Below, piece after piece: positions 29,370-38,455 of a stretch of 64,000 bases of DNA. The translations under genes were made by a program, and so were the position numbers. Position 1 is the first letter of the stretch. Each line of letters starts with the position of its first letter. The notes beneath the pieces were generated by a model. It saw nothing but the letters and a program-made list of their open reading frames with translations. It made no database searches and was not told the origin of the DNA. Origin of the DNA: Pontibacter diazotrophicus. Lineage in GTDB: Bacteria > Bacteroidota > Bacteroidia > Cytophagales > Hymenobacteraceae. Where the stretch lies: contig NZ_QRGR01000007.1 of the NCBI RefSeq assembly GCF_003367245.1, forward strand, positions 124,001 through 188,000. Direction: 5' to 3'.

Positions 29370-29439
29370 AAAACATTCCCTATAACACAGGAGGCGCTGC
29401 AATAACTTGCAGCGCCTCCTGTGTTATAGGGAATGTTTT
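29370..29439. terminator. Very long (33-bp arm) perfect inverted repeat
   Basis: Bases 29370-29402 and 29407-29439 are perfect complements around a TAAC loop. It lies 6 bp after the response regulator stop and 7 bp before the kinase stop (convergent). Confidence 0.85.
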
Positions 29440-29446
29440 CCTGTGC

Positions 29447-30802
29447 TTAGGAAGGGTCCTCAGCTATCAATTCGGTGGCAGGCCAAGTGAATACAAAGCG
29501 GCTGCCGCGTCCTTCCGATTCTATCCAAAGCTTACAGCCTTTTCGGCCAATGATCTTGCTAACAATAGACAAGCCAAGTCCGGAGGAGAGCGAACGTCTC
29601 ACACTGGTGTCTAGCTCGTGGATGCTCAGCACCTGATGTTGTTTGTTTTTAGGTATGCCGGGGCCATTGTCCTGAATGGAAAAAGAAAGGAACTCCGGGT
29701 TTACCTCACAGGCAATTTGTAACAAAGCCTTGTCGGGTTGGTCGTGGTGTTGGATGCTGTTGCCGATGATGTTGCTAAAAACCTGGTATAGGAATATCTC
29801 CTCGGTATAAAGCACTGGTAGGTCTTCTGGTATACAAATCTCATAACCAGCAGGCACGTTTAGCGATGCCACCACCTGGTGCAGCAGCGTGTACAGGTTT
29901 ACGGCGTTTTTCTGGATGTTTCGGTGGCCAGCTAGCGAATAAGCGAGTATTCCCGTAATGAGCCGGTCCATTTTATTTGTTTGCTGGCGTAGCATCGGGA
30001 ACATCAGGGTCGCCTCCTCCAACAGATCATCTTCCAGGCAGGCCTCCAGCGCAGTGGCTATTCCGTTGATGTTTTGCAGTGGCGCCCGCAGGTCATGCGA
30101 CACCGTGTGGGCAAAGGCATCCAGGCTTTCGTTAACGCGCTGCAGTTGGCTGTTTTTCTTGTCGCGCTCCTCCAATAGCATACCAATTTCTGAATTTGAC
30201 TGCTGCAGCCTGATGTTTAGCCTCCGAATCTCCTGTAGTTGTTGCTCTGCCTCTATGTTGCGGAGGCGCAGTTGCTCCAGCAGATCCAGTAACTGCATAT
30301 TCTGTTTCTTGATTTCGGCATAAGGCGAGATGCTGGTCTCCTGATCAAACTCCATCGTCCAGTTCTCCAGCAGTTGCTTTGTCAGGTTAGGCGCCTGGAC
30401 CGGAAGCTTTTTGCGGAGCGTTACCCTGGTGCCTTTCTCAAAAGCACTTTCAATGTCAAAGAAGTCGGTAAGCTTTCTGGAGTTGATGATGCCGGACCCA
30501 CGCCCGGCAGGAGAGGAGCCTCTTCCGGAAAGAATATGCTCGAGGTTGCCAATGCCGCGGCCCCTATCTGTGATAGAGGCCTCTAAATAATGAACGCCAC
30601 CTTCTTCTGCCAGGCTGAAGTGGATGCCGCCGTTGCCGACATGCTCTATCACATTGCGGCAGATTTCGGAGACGGCAGTGGCAAACTTCGTTTGGTTCGC
30701 CTGCGCCATGCCCAGCCGCTCCGACAGTTGCATGGCCCTTTTATAAGCCAGTACCACGTCCAGTTCGTTCGTGATATTTATTTTGATTATACTACGTGAC
30801 AT
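29447..30802 (-). CDS. Hybrid RsbT-type ATPase / histidine kinase
   Basis: The 451-aa soluble product has two GHKL modules. The first (residues ~1-135) resembles RsbT: AVSEICRNVIEHVGNGG, DRGRGIGN and GRGSGIINSRK. A coiled coil (about 165-230) leads to a HisKA domain with phospho-His236 in HTVSHDLRAPLQN, followed by a second ATPase domain with NIIGNSIQHH, DNGPGIPK and SSGLGLSIV (about 330-445). No membrane segment or PAS domain is evident, so its input probably arrives through the RsbT-like module from the stressosome. It is the last gene of the rsb operon, 6 bp after its neighbour. Confidence 0.85.
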   Translation of the reverse strand: MSRSIIKINITNELDVVLAYKRAMQLSERLGMAQANQTKFATAVSEICRNVIEHVGNGGIHFSLAEEGGVHYLEASITDRGRGIGNLEHILSGRGSSPAGRGSGIINSRKLTDFFDIESAFEKGTRVTLRKKLPVQAPNLTKQLLENWTMEFDQETSISPYAEIKKQNMQLLDLLEQLRLRNIEAEQQLQEIRRLNIRLQQSNSEIGMLLEERDKKNSQLQRVNESLDAFAHTVSHDLRAPLQNINGIATALEACLEDDLLEEATLMFPMLRQQTNKMDRLITGILAYSLAGHRNIQKNAVNLYTLLHQVVASLNVPAGYEICIPEDLPVLYTEEIFLYQVFSNIIGNSIQHHDQPDKALLQIACEVNPEFLSFSIQDNGPGIPKNKQHQVLSIHELDTSVRRSLSSGLGLSIVSKIIGRKGCKLWIESEGRGSRFVFTWPATELIAEDPS

Positions 30803-30808
30803 TCCATT

Positions 30809-31849
30809 CTATATTTTGCCTTTACATACAACTACAAGTGTGTCGTCGGTCTTGCGGCTGTTGGTTTTATAAAGCACAGCAGCAATGGTGGTAGCGTGGT
30901 GGCGGTTCAGAGAGGGGAACTTTGACATATCCCATCGTGATTTTAGCCCGTCGGAGTGCAGGACCAATATGTTACTGCGCCCCCATTCAAGTTGCTGATT
31001 GCTGAGGGTGTTGGGTATATTATGCCCCAAAATACCGTTATAAGAGATAATATTCTTGTAGGCTGCTCCGGGCATGCTGCTATCCTGTGTAAACAGTTTT
31101 CCAGCAATGTTGCCAACGCCACAGTAGCCGATGCGGTATGTGCTGCCGCTGATGCTGGCCACAAGCCCTACTGCGCCGCGCGTGCGCTTGATGTTAGCGT
31201 GTATGTAGCGCAGCGCATCGGCAGGTGCTGTTGCCGGTGAGGCCATAAAGAGTTGGGCTGCCTGCCGGGATGCTTCGTGTGCGTTTGCGCCGTGCCCCAG
31301 GCCGTCTAAGGCCAGCAGGTGCAAGTCCGGGCCGCGCAGGGCCAGCGCAAAATTGTCTCCGCAAAAAGTTTCACCTGGCTTCGACACCATCACATGCCCC
31401 ACCTCGTAGCGGATGATGTCTGCCGCCAAATCTTTCTTTTTGCCGGTTTTATATATTCTGGAGAGCACTATAGTGCCTATGCCTGGTTGTGAATAAAGAT
31501 CAAATTCATCTGACTGCCTTTTAATTGCTCCCAGGCCTTCACCTGCCGAGCCATACGTGGAGACGCCATCTTCCTGCATGCGGGCAGGGTCAGACATGCC
31601 AGGGCCGTTGTCGAGGCAAAGAATCTCAATGCCGGTAACAGGGCTGCCGAGAGGCTTTACCAGCAGCTCACCGCCTTCAGTGGCAAACTTCACTAAATTG
31701 GTTACAAGTTCGGAGATAACGATGTTCACCCTGCCCACATCACCGGGCGAGAAGCCATAGCTCTCTACTAACCTGGTAATGTCTCGCTTTGCTATATTGG
31801 AATAGCTCTTGTCAGGAATCAGGAATTGTTGGTGTTGGTTAACGTCCAT
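30809..31849 (-). CDS. RsbT-like ATPase fused to SpoIIE/RsbX-type PP2C phosphatase
   Basis: The 346-aa product starts with an RsbT-type ATPase (about residues 1-135: VISELVTNLVKFATEGG, DNGPGM, GEGLGAIKR). It continues with a PP2C domain (about 150-346) whose metal-binding residues lie in CGDNFALAL and ALDGLGHGANA, and later LVLHSDGL and TDDTLVVV. In Bacillus, RsbX dephosphorylates RsbR/RsbS to reset the stressosome; here the same job is likely, with an added ATPase. It overlaps rsbT by 11 bp. Confidence 0.85.
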   Translation of the reverse strand: MDVNQHQQFLIPDKSYSNIAKRDITRLVESYGFSPGDVGRVNIVISELVTNLVKFATEGGELLVKPLGSPVTGIEILCLDNGPGMSDPARMQEDGVSTYGSAGEGLGAIKRQSDEFDLYSQPGIGTIVLSRIYKTGKKKDLAADIIRYEVGHVMVSKPGETFCGDNFALALRGPDLHLLALDGLGHGANAHEASRQAAQLFMASPATAPADALRYIHANIKRTRGAVGLVASISGSTYRIGYCGVGNIAGKLFTQDSSMPGAAYKNIISYNGILGHNIPNTLSNQQLEWGRSNILVLHSDGLKSRWDMSKFPSLNRHHATTIAAVLYKTNSRKTDDTLVVVCKGKI

Positions 31850-32252
31850 GTTTCCAGTGGGTAACGCTCACGCGGGTGCCTTCTCCCGGTTTGCTCTGTA
31901 TTTCAAACTCATTTACAAGTCGCTTGGCGCCGGGCAGGCCGAGACCAAGGCTCTTCCCGGTCGAGAAGCCATCCTGCATGGCCTGCGGCACATCCGCTAT
32001 GCCGGGGCCCTGGTCAATAAAAGTTAGTTTGACGCCGTTGCGGGCATTGTTACTGATAATTTCAATGATAACCTGCCCGCCGTCAGCATACTTGAGCATG
32101 TTTCGGACAAGTTCGCTGGCTGCTGTAATTAGTTTTGTCTGGTTTACAAGGTTCATTCCTATTTTAGTACTGTACTCGCGCACTCGGTTGCGAAAAAGGA
32201 CAACGTCCTGTTCCCGCACGATCTGCATCGTGTCTTTATTCAGTACGATCAT
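31839..32252 (-). CDS. rsbT: Serine/threonine switch kinase RsbT
   Basis: Using the ATG at 32252 the product is 137 aa, the usual RsbT length; a longer reading to 32369 would run inside rsbS. ATP-binding boxes are ASELVRNMLKYADGG (N box), DQGPGI (G1) and GKSLGLGLPGAKRL (G2). In the Bacillus stressosome RsbT phosphorylates RsbR and RsbS, is then released and activates a downstream effector. It overlaps rsbS by 17 bp and the next gene by 11 bp, a tightly coupled operon. Confidence 0.92.
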   Translation of the reverse strand: MIVLNKDTMQIVREQDVVLFRNRVREYSTKIGMNLVNQTKLITAASELVRNMLKYADGGQVIIEIISNNARNGVKLTFIDQGPGIADVPQAMQDGFSTGKSLGLGLPGAKRLVNEFEIQSKPGEGTRVSVTHWKHGR

Positions 32253-32652
32253 CCGGTCCTTCCTCTTCGTCCTGCTCCTGCAACTGGTCGGGCCCGATTT
32301 TGTCATGAAGTAAGTCCATGCCTTTTTCCACATCAAGTGCCGTGTGCACTCCCTGCAGCGTAAGGCCAAGTTCTACCAGTGTAATGGCAACGGCGGGTTG
32401 CATGCCCACCACCACTGTTTCTGCATCCATTATGCGCGACATAGAGGCGATGTTGCCTAATATGCGGCCCATAAAGGAGTCCACAATACTTACAGCTGAT
32501 ATATCAATAAGCACACCCCGCGCGCCTGTTTTGCTAACCATGGTAATAAGGTCATTCTCTAAATTCAGAGCCAGCCTGTCGTAAAGGTCTACCTGTATGG
32601 TGACCAGCAGAAAGGGGCCCATTTTTAATATCGGGATTCTTTCCATTTCCAT
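32236..32652 (-). CDS. rsbS: Stressosome STAS scaffold RsbS
   Basis: The 138-aa product is a single STAS domain. The phosphorylation site is VDSFMGR with Ser59, the same position as Ser59 of Bacillus RsbS. ILIDIS-type strand precedes it and GMQPAVAITLVELGL follows. The C-terminal tail is very acidic (QEQDEEEGPDD), longer than in Bacillus. RsbS with RsbR forms the icosahedral stressosome core that holds RsbT. It starts 2 bp after rsbR. Confidence 0.93.
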   Translation of the reverse strand: MEMERIPILKMGPFLLVTIQVDLYDRLALNLENDLITMVSKTGARGVLIDISAVSIVDSFMGRILGNIASMSRIMDAETVVVGMQPAVAITLVELGLTLQGVHTALDVEKGMDLLHDKIGPDQLQEQDEEEGPDDRTE

Positions 32653-32654
32653 GT

Positions 32655-33527
32655 TTAGCGTCTCAATCCGAAGTTGGCGTTTCTGGCGTTCGATTTTACT
32701 TCTATCTTATTCATGCTGAAGGCCAGCTGCAGCGCACTGGCCAGCGATGCTTTTGTTTTAATATTGGAGAGATCGATGCCCAGGTGTACAATTGTTTGCG
32801 CTATTTCAGCCCGTATGCCGCTGATGATACACTCGGCACCCATCAGGCGGGTGGCACTCACAGTTTTCATAAGGTGCTGGGCAACCAGTGAGTCAACGGC
32901 TGGCACGCCGGATATATCCAGAATGGCGATGTTGCTGCCTGTGTTTACAATCTCCTGCAGCAGGTTTTCCATCACAACTTGCGTGCGGGCACTGTCCAGG
33001 GTGCCAATAATCGGCAGAGCCAGAATGCCATCCCATACTTTGATTACAGGAGTGGATATTTCACTGATTTCATCGGATTGCCGTAAGATTACTTCCTCGC
33101 GGCCTTTAATGAAGGTCTCAAAGGTTATCACGCTGAGGCTGTCAAGCAGCCTGCTCACTAGTGTAACTTCCTTATAAAGCTGCTCATGCTGGCCAGCAAG
33201 TTCCTGCTCCAGCGTGTCGGCAATGGCTTGCTTCAGGCTGAGCACATACAATCCTGTTTCCCGAGGACTGAAGCCCTGCCGGGCACGGGTGACGGAGATG
33301 TCGCTAATTATTTCCGTTACAGGCTCATACTCTGCGGCATAAATATTGTCTACGTTGCCAGTTGCCATGGCACGGGCCAACCCGTTCAGTAACTCCTCTG
33401 ATTGTTTGTGAAGGTCCTCATTTGATATCAGATCATCACGGAGTGCCTGGTCGGAGAGTTGGTTACTCATCCAGTTTTCGAGAATGGTTTTTTTCTTTTT
33501 CTGTATTATCTGAGCCGTTTTGTTCAT
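32655..33527 (-). CDS. rsbR: Stressosome sensor RsbR
   Basis: The 290-aa product has an N-terminal helical sensor domain (about residues 1-150; RsbRD_N-like rather than globin-like, with no heme His pattern evident) and a C-terminal STAS domain (about 165-275). The first regulatory Thr position of Bacillus RsbR is Ser213 here (AVDSLVAQH); a second conserved Thr appears as Thr245 in EIAQTIV. It is first in the operon. The signal sensed is unknown. No exact TAnnTTTG box was found upstream. Confidence 0.9.
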   Translation of the reverse strand: MNKTAQIIQKKKKTILENWMSNQLSDQALRDDLISNEDLHKQSEELLNGLARAMATGNVDNIYAAEYEPVTEIISDISVTRARQGFSPRETGLYVLSLKQAIADTLEQELAGQHEQLYKEVTLVSRLLDSLSVITFETFIKGREEVILRQSDEISEISTPVIKVWDGILALPIIGTLDSARTQVVMENLLQEIVNTGSNIAILDISGVPAVDSLVAQHLMKTVSATRLMGAECIISGIRAEIAQTIVHLGIDLSNIKTKASLASALQLAFSMNKIEVKSNARNANFGLRR

Positions 33528-33792
33528 GCTTGTGTCAAACGTTTTTGTGATAGCCTGAGAGTTCTTAATGTATGCCCGATACGCTGGCGCCGGGATGTGC
33601 GGTTAAAGGTAGACATTATGTGCTACATACTATCAAAATTTGTTCTTTACACCTGGTGAACTGTTATCGGCCCGGCCGGGCAACGCCATACAGGCCTTGT
33701 AGAGCGTAATAAGGCCTGTGTGGCGGAAATTTAAATAATTGCTCACAGCAAAAGATACGTATACAGGAACTATGAATAGTCAGAATAGAAAT

Positions 33793-34338
33793 ATGAAAAC
33801 ATTTTACCTCCAGTACATAGTACCAGCGTTACTTTTTCTGGTGGGATGCTCGCCATCGATACAAGTGAACACGGAGCCTGCTCCTGGTTTTCAGCTAAGC
33901 AACTATAACACGTTTGCTTTCTATGAGGTGGATGCCTCCGGAGAAGGACTGACACCAGCCTACCGGACGCAGGTGCAGTATCTGCAGCAAGCAATCTCAG
34001 ACCAACTGGAGGCACGGGGTTTAACACAAACTACTTCAGATCCAGACCTGCTCATTAACCTGGGAATTGTGGTAACTGAAGAAGTACAGACGCGGGAGAC
34101 GGATATCCGATCGGACCCACCAAACTACATCGGGCAGCGCCGCTATACCTGGAGGAGCAGAGAAGTAGAGGTTGGCAGGTACAGAGAAGGAACCGTATCG
34201 GTGCACTTCGTGGATAACGAACGTAACGAACTGGTATGGCGTGGCAGAGCAGAAGCCATACTGCAGCGCAAGCAGGCAAAACTCCAGGAACAGATCGTAG
34301 AGGGTGTGGAGGAAATGTTCCAGGAACTACCGCAGTAA
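33793..34338 (+). CDS. DUF4136 lipoprotein
   Basis: From the ATG at 33793 the product is 181 aa with a lipobox FLVGC (Cys ~19). The body starts with a PGFQLSNYNTFAFYEVD strand and shows ISDQLEARGLTQTTSDPDLLINLG and a VSVHFVDNERNELVWRGRAE segment, all typical of DUF4136, a family of small outer-membrane lipoproteins of unknown role. The 54-bp longer reading lacks a signal at its N-terminus. Convergent with cobA across an AT-rich inverted repeat. Confidence 0.8.
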   Translation: MKTFYLQYIVPALLFLVGCSPSIQVNTEPAPGFQLSNYNTFAFYEVDASGEGLTPAYRTQVQYLQQAISDQLEARGLTQTTSDPDLLINLGIVVTEEVQTRETDIRSDPPNYIGQRRYTWRSREVEVGRYREGTVSVHFVDNERNELVWRGRAEAILQRKQAKLQEQIVEGVEEMFQELPQ

Positions 34339-34340
34339 AC

Positions 34341-34377
34341 ATATTATTAGTTGAAAAACCTATCCAACTAATAATAT
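34341..34377. terminator. AT-rich 13-bp inverted repeat
   Basis: ATATTATTAGTTG (34341-34353) pairs perfectly with CAACTAATAATAT (34365-34377) around an 11-nt loop between convergent genes. The stem is weak, being AT-rich, so termination efficiency is uncertain. Confidence 0.5.
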
Positions 34378-34380
34378 TTA

Positions 34381-35136
34381 TCATAAGGTGGAACGCTGGT
34401 TCGTGCCTCCTGCCTGCACATCTATCACCCAACCTATCACAATGATGGCAGGGTAGGTGAGTTTATGCGTGTTTATAAGTTCAGGTAAATCTTTCACCCT
34501 GCCCACTGCAGACTTCTGGTGTGGTAGAGAGGCATGTTGTATTATCGCAACCGGCATGTCGCCTTTGCCTTCCTGCACATACACAGCGGCAATCTCCGGG
34601 GCTTTCTTCATGCCCATATAAACGATAACGGTTGCATTGCTCTGCATCGATAGCCTCAGGTCTTTAGAAAGGGAGCCGTCTTTTTTGGTGCCGGTTATAG
34701 CCCATACTCCTTCGCTTACGGCCCGGTGTGTAAGCGGTATGTCTTCAAAGCCGCTTGCCTGCATGCTGGTGATGCCGGGTATGTAATGTGTTTTAATGCC
34801 GTGCTCCCTGGCAAAGAGCACCTCTTCAAATCCTCTCCCGAAAATATAGGGGTCGCCGCCTTTTAGCCGTACCACGATTCCCTTGCTGTGGGCTTTCTCT
34901 AATATCAGTTCATGAATTCTTTCCTGTGGTGTATAATCGCCATAAGGCCTTTTCCCGACATATATCTTTTCGCAGTCTTCTTTTGTAATGTCCAGCAGTT
35001 CTATGTTAGCGAGGTTGTCATACAGCACTACATCTGCTTTCTGCAAAACTTTGAAGGCTTTTACAGTTATCAGTTCCGGGTCGCCGGGGCCAGCGCCCAT
35101 TACATACAGTTCAGGGATTTTCTTTTGATGTGGCAT
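34381..35136 (-). CDS. cobA: Uroporphyrinogen-III C-methyltransferase (SUMT)
   Basis: The 251-aa product is a classic SUMT: VMGAGPGDPELITVKA (residues ~12-27), VLYDNLA, GIVVRLKGGDPYIFGRG (about 81-97) and the PGITS segment. It transfers two methyl groups from SAM to uroporphyrinogen III giving precorrin-2, the precursor of siroheme. There is no fused uroporphyrinogen synthase or CysG dehydrogenase/ferrochelatase, so those steps must be encoded elsewhere. Its place beside nirB, whose enzyme needs siroheme, fits co-regulation although it is divergently transcribed. Confidence 0.95.
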   Translation of the reverse strand: MPHQKKIPELYVMGAGPGDPELITVKAFKVLQKADVVLYDNLANIELLDITKEDCEKIYVGKRPYGDYTPQERIHELILEKAHSKGIVVRLKGGDPYIFGRGFEEVLFAREHGIKTHYIPGITSMQASGFEDIPLTHRAVSEGVWAITGTKKDGSLSKDLRLSMQSNATVIVYMGMKKAPEIAAVYVQEGKGDMPVAIIQHASLPHQKSAVGRVKDLPELINTHKLTYPAIIVIGWVIDVQAGGTNQRSTL

Positions 35137-35192
35137 ATTGCTTCATTCTCCACATAAGTGGGTTATGCTATTATTAGAGTATACTAATCTGG

Positions 35193-35200
35193 CAAATGTA
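35193..35200 (-). promoter_or_regulatory. -7 promoter element for cobA
   Basis: The minus strand reads TACATTTG, an exact TAnnTTTG match, 57 bp before the cobA ATG; no clear -33 box. Confidence 0.4.
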
Positions 35201-35744
35201 ATGGTTCACTTCTCAGTTATAGTAGGGATGTTAAAAGTTTAGCCATTTCTTTAGCTTCTCCCAAACCTATCCTCCTGTATAACTACAACTCCTTCCTCTT
35301 TTGCTTATGCAGCACTACTCACTGTGCTACCTCTGCTTTCGAGTTATAACACCGGATAAATACCTGCTTCTGTCCCCCCGTTTTGTTTACCTGGTGATTA
35401 GTTGCTCACTCATGCTTTTGGGTTTTGTTTGTTAGCAATATACTATTTTTATCAACTAGGTTAAAGTTTAGAGATGCATAGTGTGTAGAAGGGGGTCGTT
35501 AGTGAATAATGTATTTTTTTTAATAATACCGTTTAGTATAAAGGGGTATGTTAATAGATTTAAGAGTATATTCATGAATATACCTGTGATTTGGTAAGGG
35601 TATTAAAAATAAATTAAAAATTTATAAAAATTTATTTTGTAGAATTAATACAATTAATGGCGGCTAAACAGGCTGTTTTTGTTGATAATATTAAAATTTA
35701 AACAAAGTGTCACCTTATTGCATATTTGTTAATACGAATCTGTT

Positions 35745-35778
35745 TTTGTGAAAAATTAGTAATTGTTAACTAAGTTTG
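35745..35778 (+). promoter_or_regulatory. Candidate nirB promoter (TTTG N22 TAAGTTTG)
   Basis: TAAGTTTG at 35771-35778 matches the -7 consensus; TTTG at 35745-35748 sits 22 bp upstream, slightly wide. It would give a leader of about 110 nt. Confidence 0.45.
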
Positions 35779-35893
35779 GTTGAAAGGTTGTTAAAATAGG
35801 CCTGATAGAGTGGTAGGTTGTTAACTTCTTGATAGTATGTGAAGGATAAATCCTTACCGGCTCCGGACTTAACCTCAAATATAATTTTTAGAT

Positions 35894-38404
35894 ATGAATA
35901 CGTCTCAGCAAGATCTCAAAACAGTAGTGGTGGTAGGAAATGGTATGGTGGGCTACAAGTTTTGCGAGAAACTGCTCGCTAAAACTTCAGCTTTCAACAT
36001 TGTTGTTTTTGGAGAAGAACCGCGCCACGCTTACGACCGCGTGCACCTGAGCGAATACTTTAACGGGAAGTCTGCAGATGACTTGTCTATGTCGCACTTG
36101 GGGTGGTACAGCGAAAATAACATTGCCCTGCACCTCGGTGATACCATTACAGAAATCAACCGTTCTGAAAAAGTAATTCATTCCCTGAAAGGAGTTTTGC
36201 AGCCATACGATTACCTCGTGCTGGCCACAGGTTCATCTGCCTTTGTGCCGGATATACCCGGGGTGGAAAAAGACGGCGTGTTTGTGTACCGCACCATCGA
36301 AGATCTTGACATGATTCAGAACTATGCCAGGGCAGCCAGAAAAGGAGCTGTACTGGGTGGTGGTCTGTTAGGACTCGAGGCGGCAAAAGCGCTCATAGAC
36401 CTGGGCCTGGAAGAAACACATGTAATAGAGTTTGCCCCACGCCTGATGCCCCGGCAGATAGACTCCGCTGGTAGCGCCATGCTGCAGGCTAAACTGGAGA
36501 CACTGGATCTGAAGGTGCACATGAACAAGAGCACCAGCAGCATCCTGGGAGAAGGCAACATCAAAGGCCTTCAGTTTGCCGACGACACCTCACTGGAAGT
36601 GGATATGCTGGTGATTTCGGCAGGCATACGCCCGCGCGACGAGCTGGCAAAACTGGCGGGGCTGGAAACAGGAACCCGAGGTGGTATTGTGGTGAACCAG
36701 AAAATGCAGACCAGCGATGACAGCATTTTTGCCATTGGTGAGTGCGCCCTCTACGATGGAATGATTTATGGCCTGGTGGCACCGGGTTATGAGATGGCCG
36801 AAGTAGTTGCCGCACACTTATGCGCCGGTGAGCGCACTTTCAACGGCTACGACATGAGCACCAAGCTCAAGTTGATAGGTGTGGATGTGGCTAGCTTCGG
36901 CGACCCCTTCGTAACCGAGCCCGACAGCAGATCCATCGTTTTTGAGGACTCTCACAAAGGTGTTTACAAGCGCATCAATATCAGCAACGATGGTAAATAC
37001 CTGCTGGGTGGCGTGCTGATTGGGGATGCAGACGCTTATAACATCCTGCTGCAAACGGTGAACAACAACATCCTGCTGCCGCCAAACCCGGAAGATCTGA
37101 TTTTAGGATCTAGGGGAGGCGAAGCCAGTGCGGGAGCGGGTGTCGTAACGCTGCCTGATGAAGCCCTTATTTGTTCCTGCGAGGCAGTATCAAAAGGGGA
37201 TATTTGCGGTGCCGTGACTGACCTGAACGTGACGACGGTAGAGGGAATGAAGAAGTGCAACAAAGCCGGTACAGGCTGTGGTGGTTGCGTTCCGCTTGTA
37301 AAAGACTTGATTCATGAGACACTCAAAGCAAACGGTACTTACATCAAGAACATCGTTTGCGAACACTTCGACTACTCCAGACAAGAGTTGTTCGACCTGA
37401 TGAAGCTGAATAAGATTAAAACGTACGACGCTGCCTTAGATCATTTCGGTAAAGGGGATGGCTGTGAGTTGTGCAAGCCGACCGTTGCCAGCATACTGGC
37501 CAGCTTGTGGAACGACGTAATTGTGAAGCAGCATACCATCCAGGACAGCAACGACCGCTACCTGGCCAACATACAAAAAGGCGGCACTTACTCTGTTGTA
37601 CCGCGCATACCCGGCGGCGAGATAACACCTGATAAATTGATTGTGATTGGGCAGGTGGCGAAGAAGTATAACCTGTACACCAAAATTACCGGAGGGCAGC
37701 GCATTGACTTGTTTGGCGCGCACCTCAGCGACCTGCCGGATATATGGTCAGAGCTGATAGATGCCGGATTTGAAAGCGGTCATGCCTACGGAAAGGCACT
37801 TCGCACGGTAAAGAGCTGCGTAGGCAGCACCTGGTGCCGCTTCGGTCTCCACGACAGTGTGTCGTTTGCCATTGAGATAGAAGAACGCTACCGTGGCATC
37901 CGGGCGCCGCACAAGATAAAAGGGGGCGTGAGTGGCTGCGTGCGCGAGTGTGCCGAGGCGCAGTCGAAAGACTTCGGCGTTATCGCCACAGAAAAAGGAT
38001 GGAACCTGTACGTGGCCGGAAACGGCGGTTCTAAACCGCAGCATGGCCAACTATTGGCTACTGACATTGACAAGGAAACCTGTATCAAATACCTCGACAG
38101 GTTCCTGATGTTCTATATTAATACCGCTGATTCCCTTACCCGCACCGCCACCTGGCTGAACAAAATGGAGGGTGGCCTGAGCTATCTGAAAAACGTGGTG
38201 GTAAACGACAGCCTCGGCATCAACGCGCAACTGGAAGCGGAGATGCAAGGCCTGGTAGATAGTTACCACTGCGAGTGGAAAGAGGCGGTGGAGAATCCGG
38301 ACCTGCGCAAGCAGTTCGCACACTTCGTGAATGCCCCGAAAGAGAAAGACCCGCATGTTGCTTTCGATACCATGCGTGAGCAGGTGAAGGCAAAGGAGTG
38401 GTAA
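35894..38404 (+). CDS. nirB: Assimilatory nitrite reductase [NAD(P)H], large subunit
   Basis: The 836-aa product has the NirB order: an FAD/NAD domain with VVVGNGMVGYKFCE (residues ~10-23) and AVLGGGLLGLEAA (about 151-163); a BFD-like [2Fe-2S] domain with CSCEAV and TGCGGC (about 428-462); and the siroheme half with CVGSTWCRFG (about 638-647) and CVRECAEAQ (about 682-690) binding [4Fe-4S]-siroheme. It reduces nitrite to ammonium in the cytosol. nirD follows 51 bp downstream. First gene of the plus-strand nitrate cluster. Confidence 0.96.
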   Translation: MNTSQQDLKTVVVVGNGMVGYKFCEKLLAKTSAFNIVVFGEEPRHAYDRVHLSEYFNGKSADDLSMSHLGWYSENNIALHLGDTITEINRSEKVIHSLKGVLQPYDYLVLATGSSAFVPDIPGVEKDGVFVYRTIEDLDMIQNYARAARKGAVLGGGLLGLEAAKALIDLGLEETHVIEFAPRLMPRQIDSAGSAMLQAKLETLDLKVHMNKSTSSILGEGNIKGLQFADDTSLEVDMLVISAGIRPRDELAKLAGLETGTRGGIVVNQKMQTSDDSIFAIGECALYDGMIYGLVAPGYEMAEVVAAHLCAGERTFNGYDMSTKLKLIGVDVASFGDPFVTEPDSRSIVFEDSHKGVYKRINISNDGKYLLGGVLIGDADAYNILLQTVNNNILLPPNPEDLILGSRGGEASAGAGVVTLPDEALICSCEAVSKGDICGAVTDLNVTTVEGMKKCNKAGTGCGGCVPLVKDLIHETLKANGTYIKNIVCEHFDYSRQELFDLMKLNKIKTYDAALDHFGKGDGCELCKPTVASILASLWNDVIVKQHTIQDSNDRYLANIQKGGTYSVVPRIPGGEITPDKLIVIGQVAKKYNLYTKITGGQRIDLFGAHLSDLPDIWSELIDAGFESGHAYGKALRTVKSCVGSTWCRFGLHDSVSFAIEIEERYRGIRAPHKIKGGVSGCVRECAEAQSKDFGVIATEKGWNLYVAGNGGSKPQHGQLLATDIDKETCIKYLDRFLMFYINTADSLTRTATWLNKMEGGLSYLKNVVVNDSLGINAQLEAEMQGLVDSYHCEWKEAVENPDLRKQFAHFVNAPKEKDPHVAFDTMREQVKAKEW

Positions 38405-38455
38405 TACTTGAATAACAAGCCTTAAATCAAACATTAACCGAAAATACACAAGCAT

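Larger units (their letters stand above)
35137..35893. other. Long AT-rich divergent regulatory region
   Basis: The 757-bp gap between cobA (minus) and nirB (plus) is the most AT-rich non-coding stretch of the window, with no ORF of note. It carries candidate promoters for both directions (separate entries) and many A/T tracts around 35505-35640 that could be curved or bound by a nucleoid protein. Confidence 0.5.

Noticed and set aside
32253..32369. N-terminal extension of RsbT
   Set aside because: The extra 39 residues lie inside rsbS in another frame and RsbT family proteins start at the later Met.
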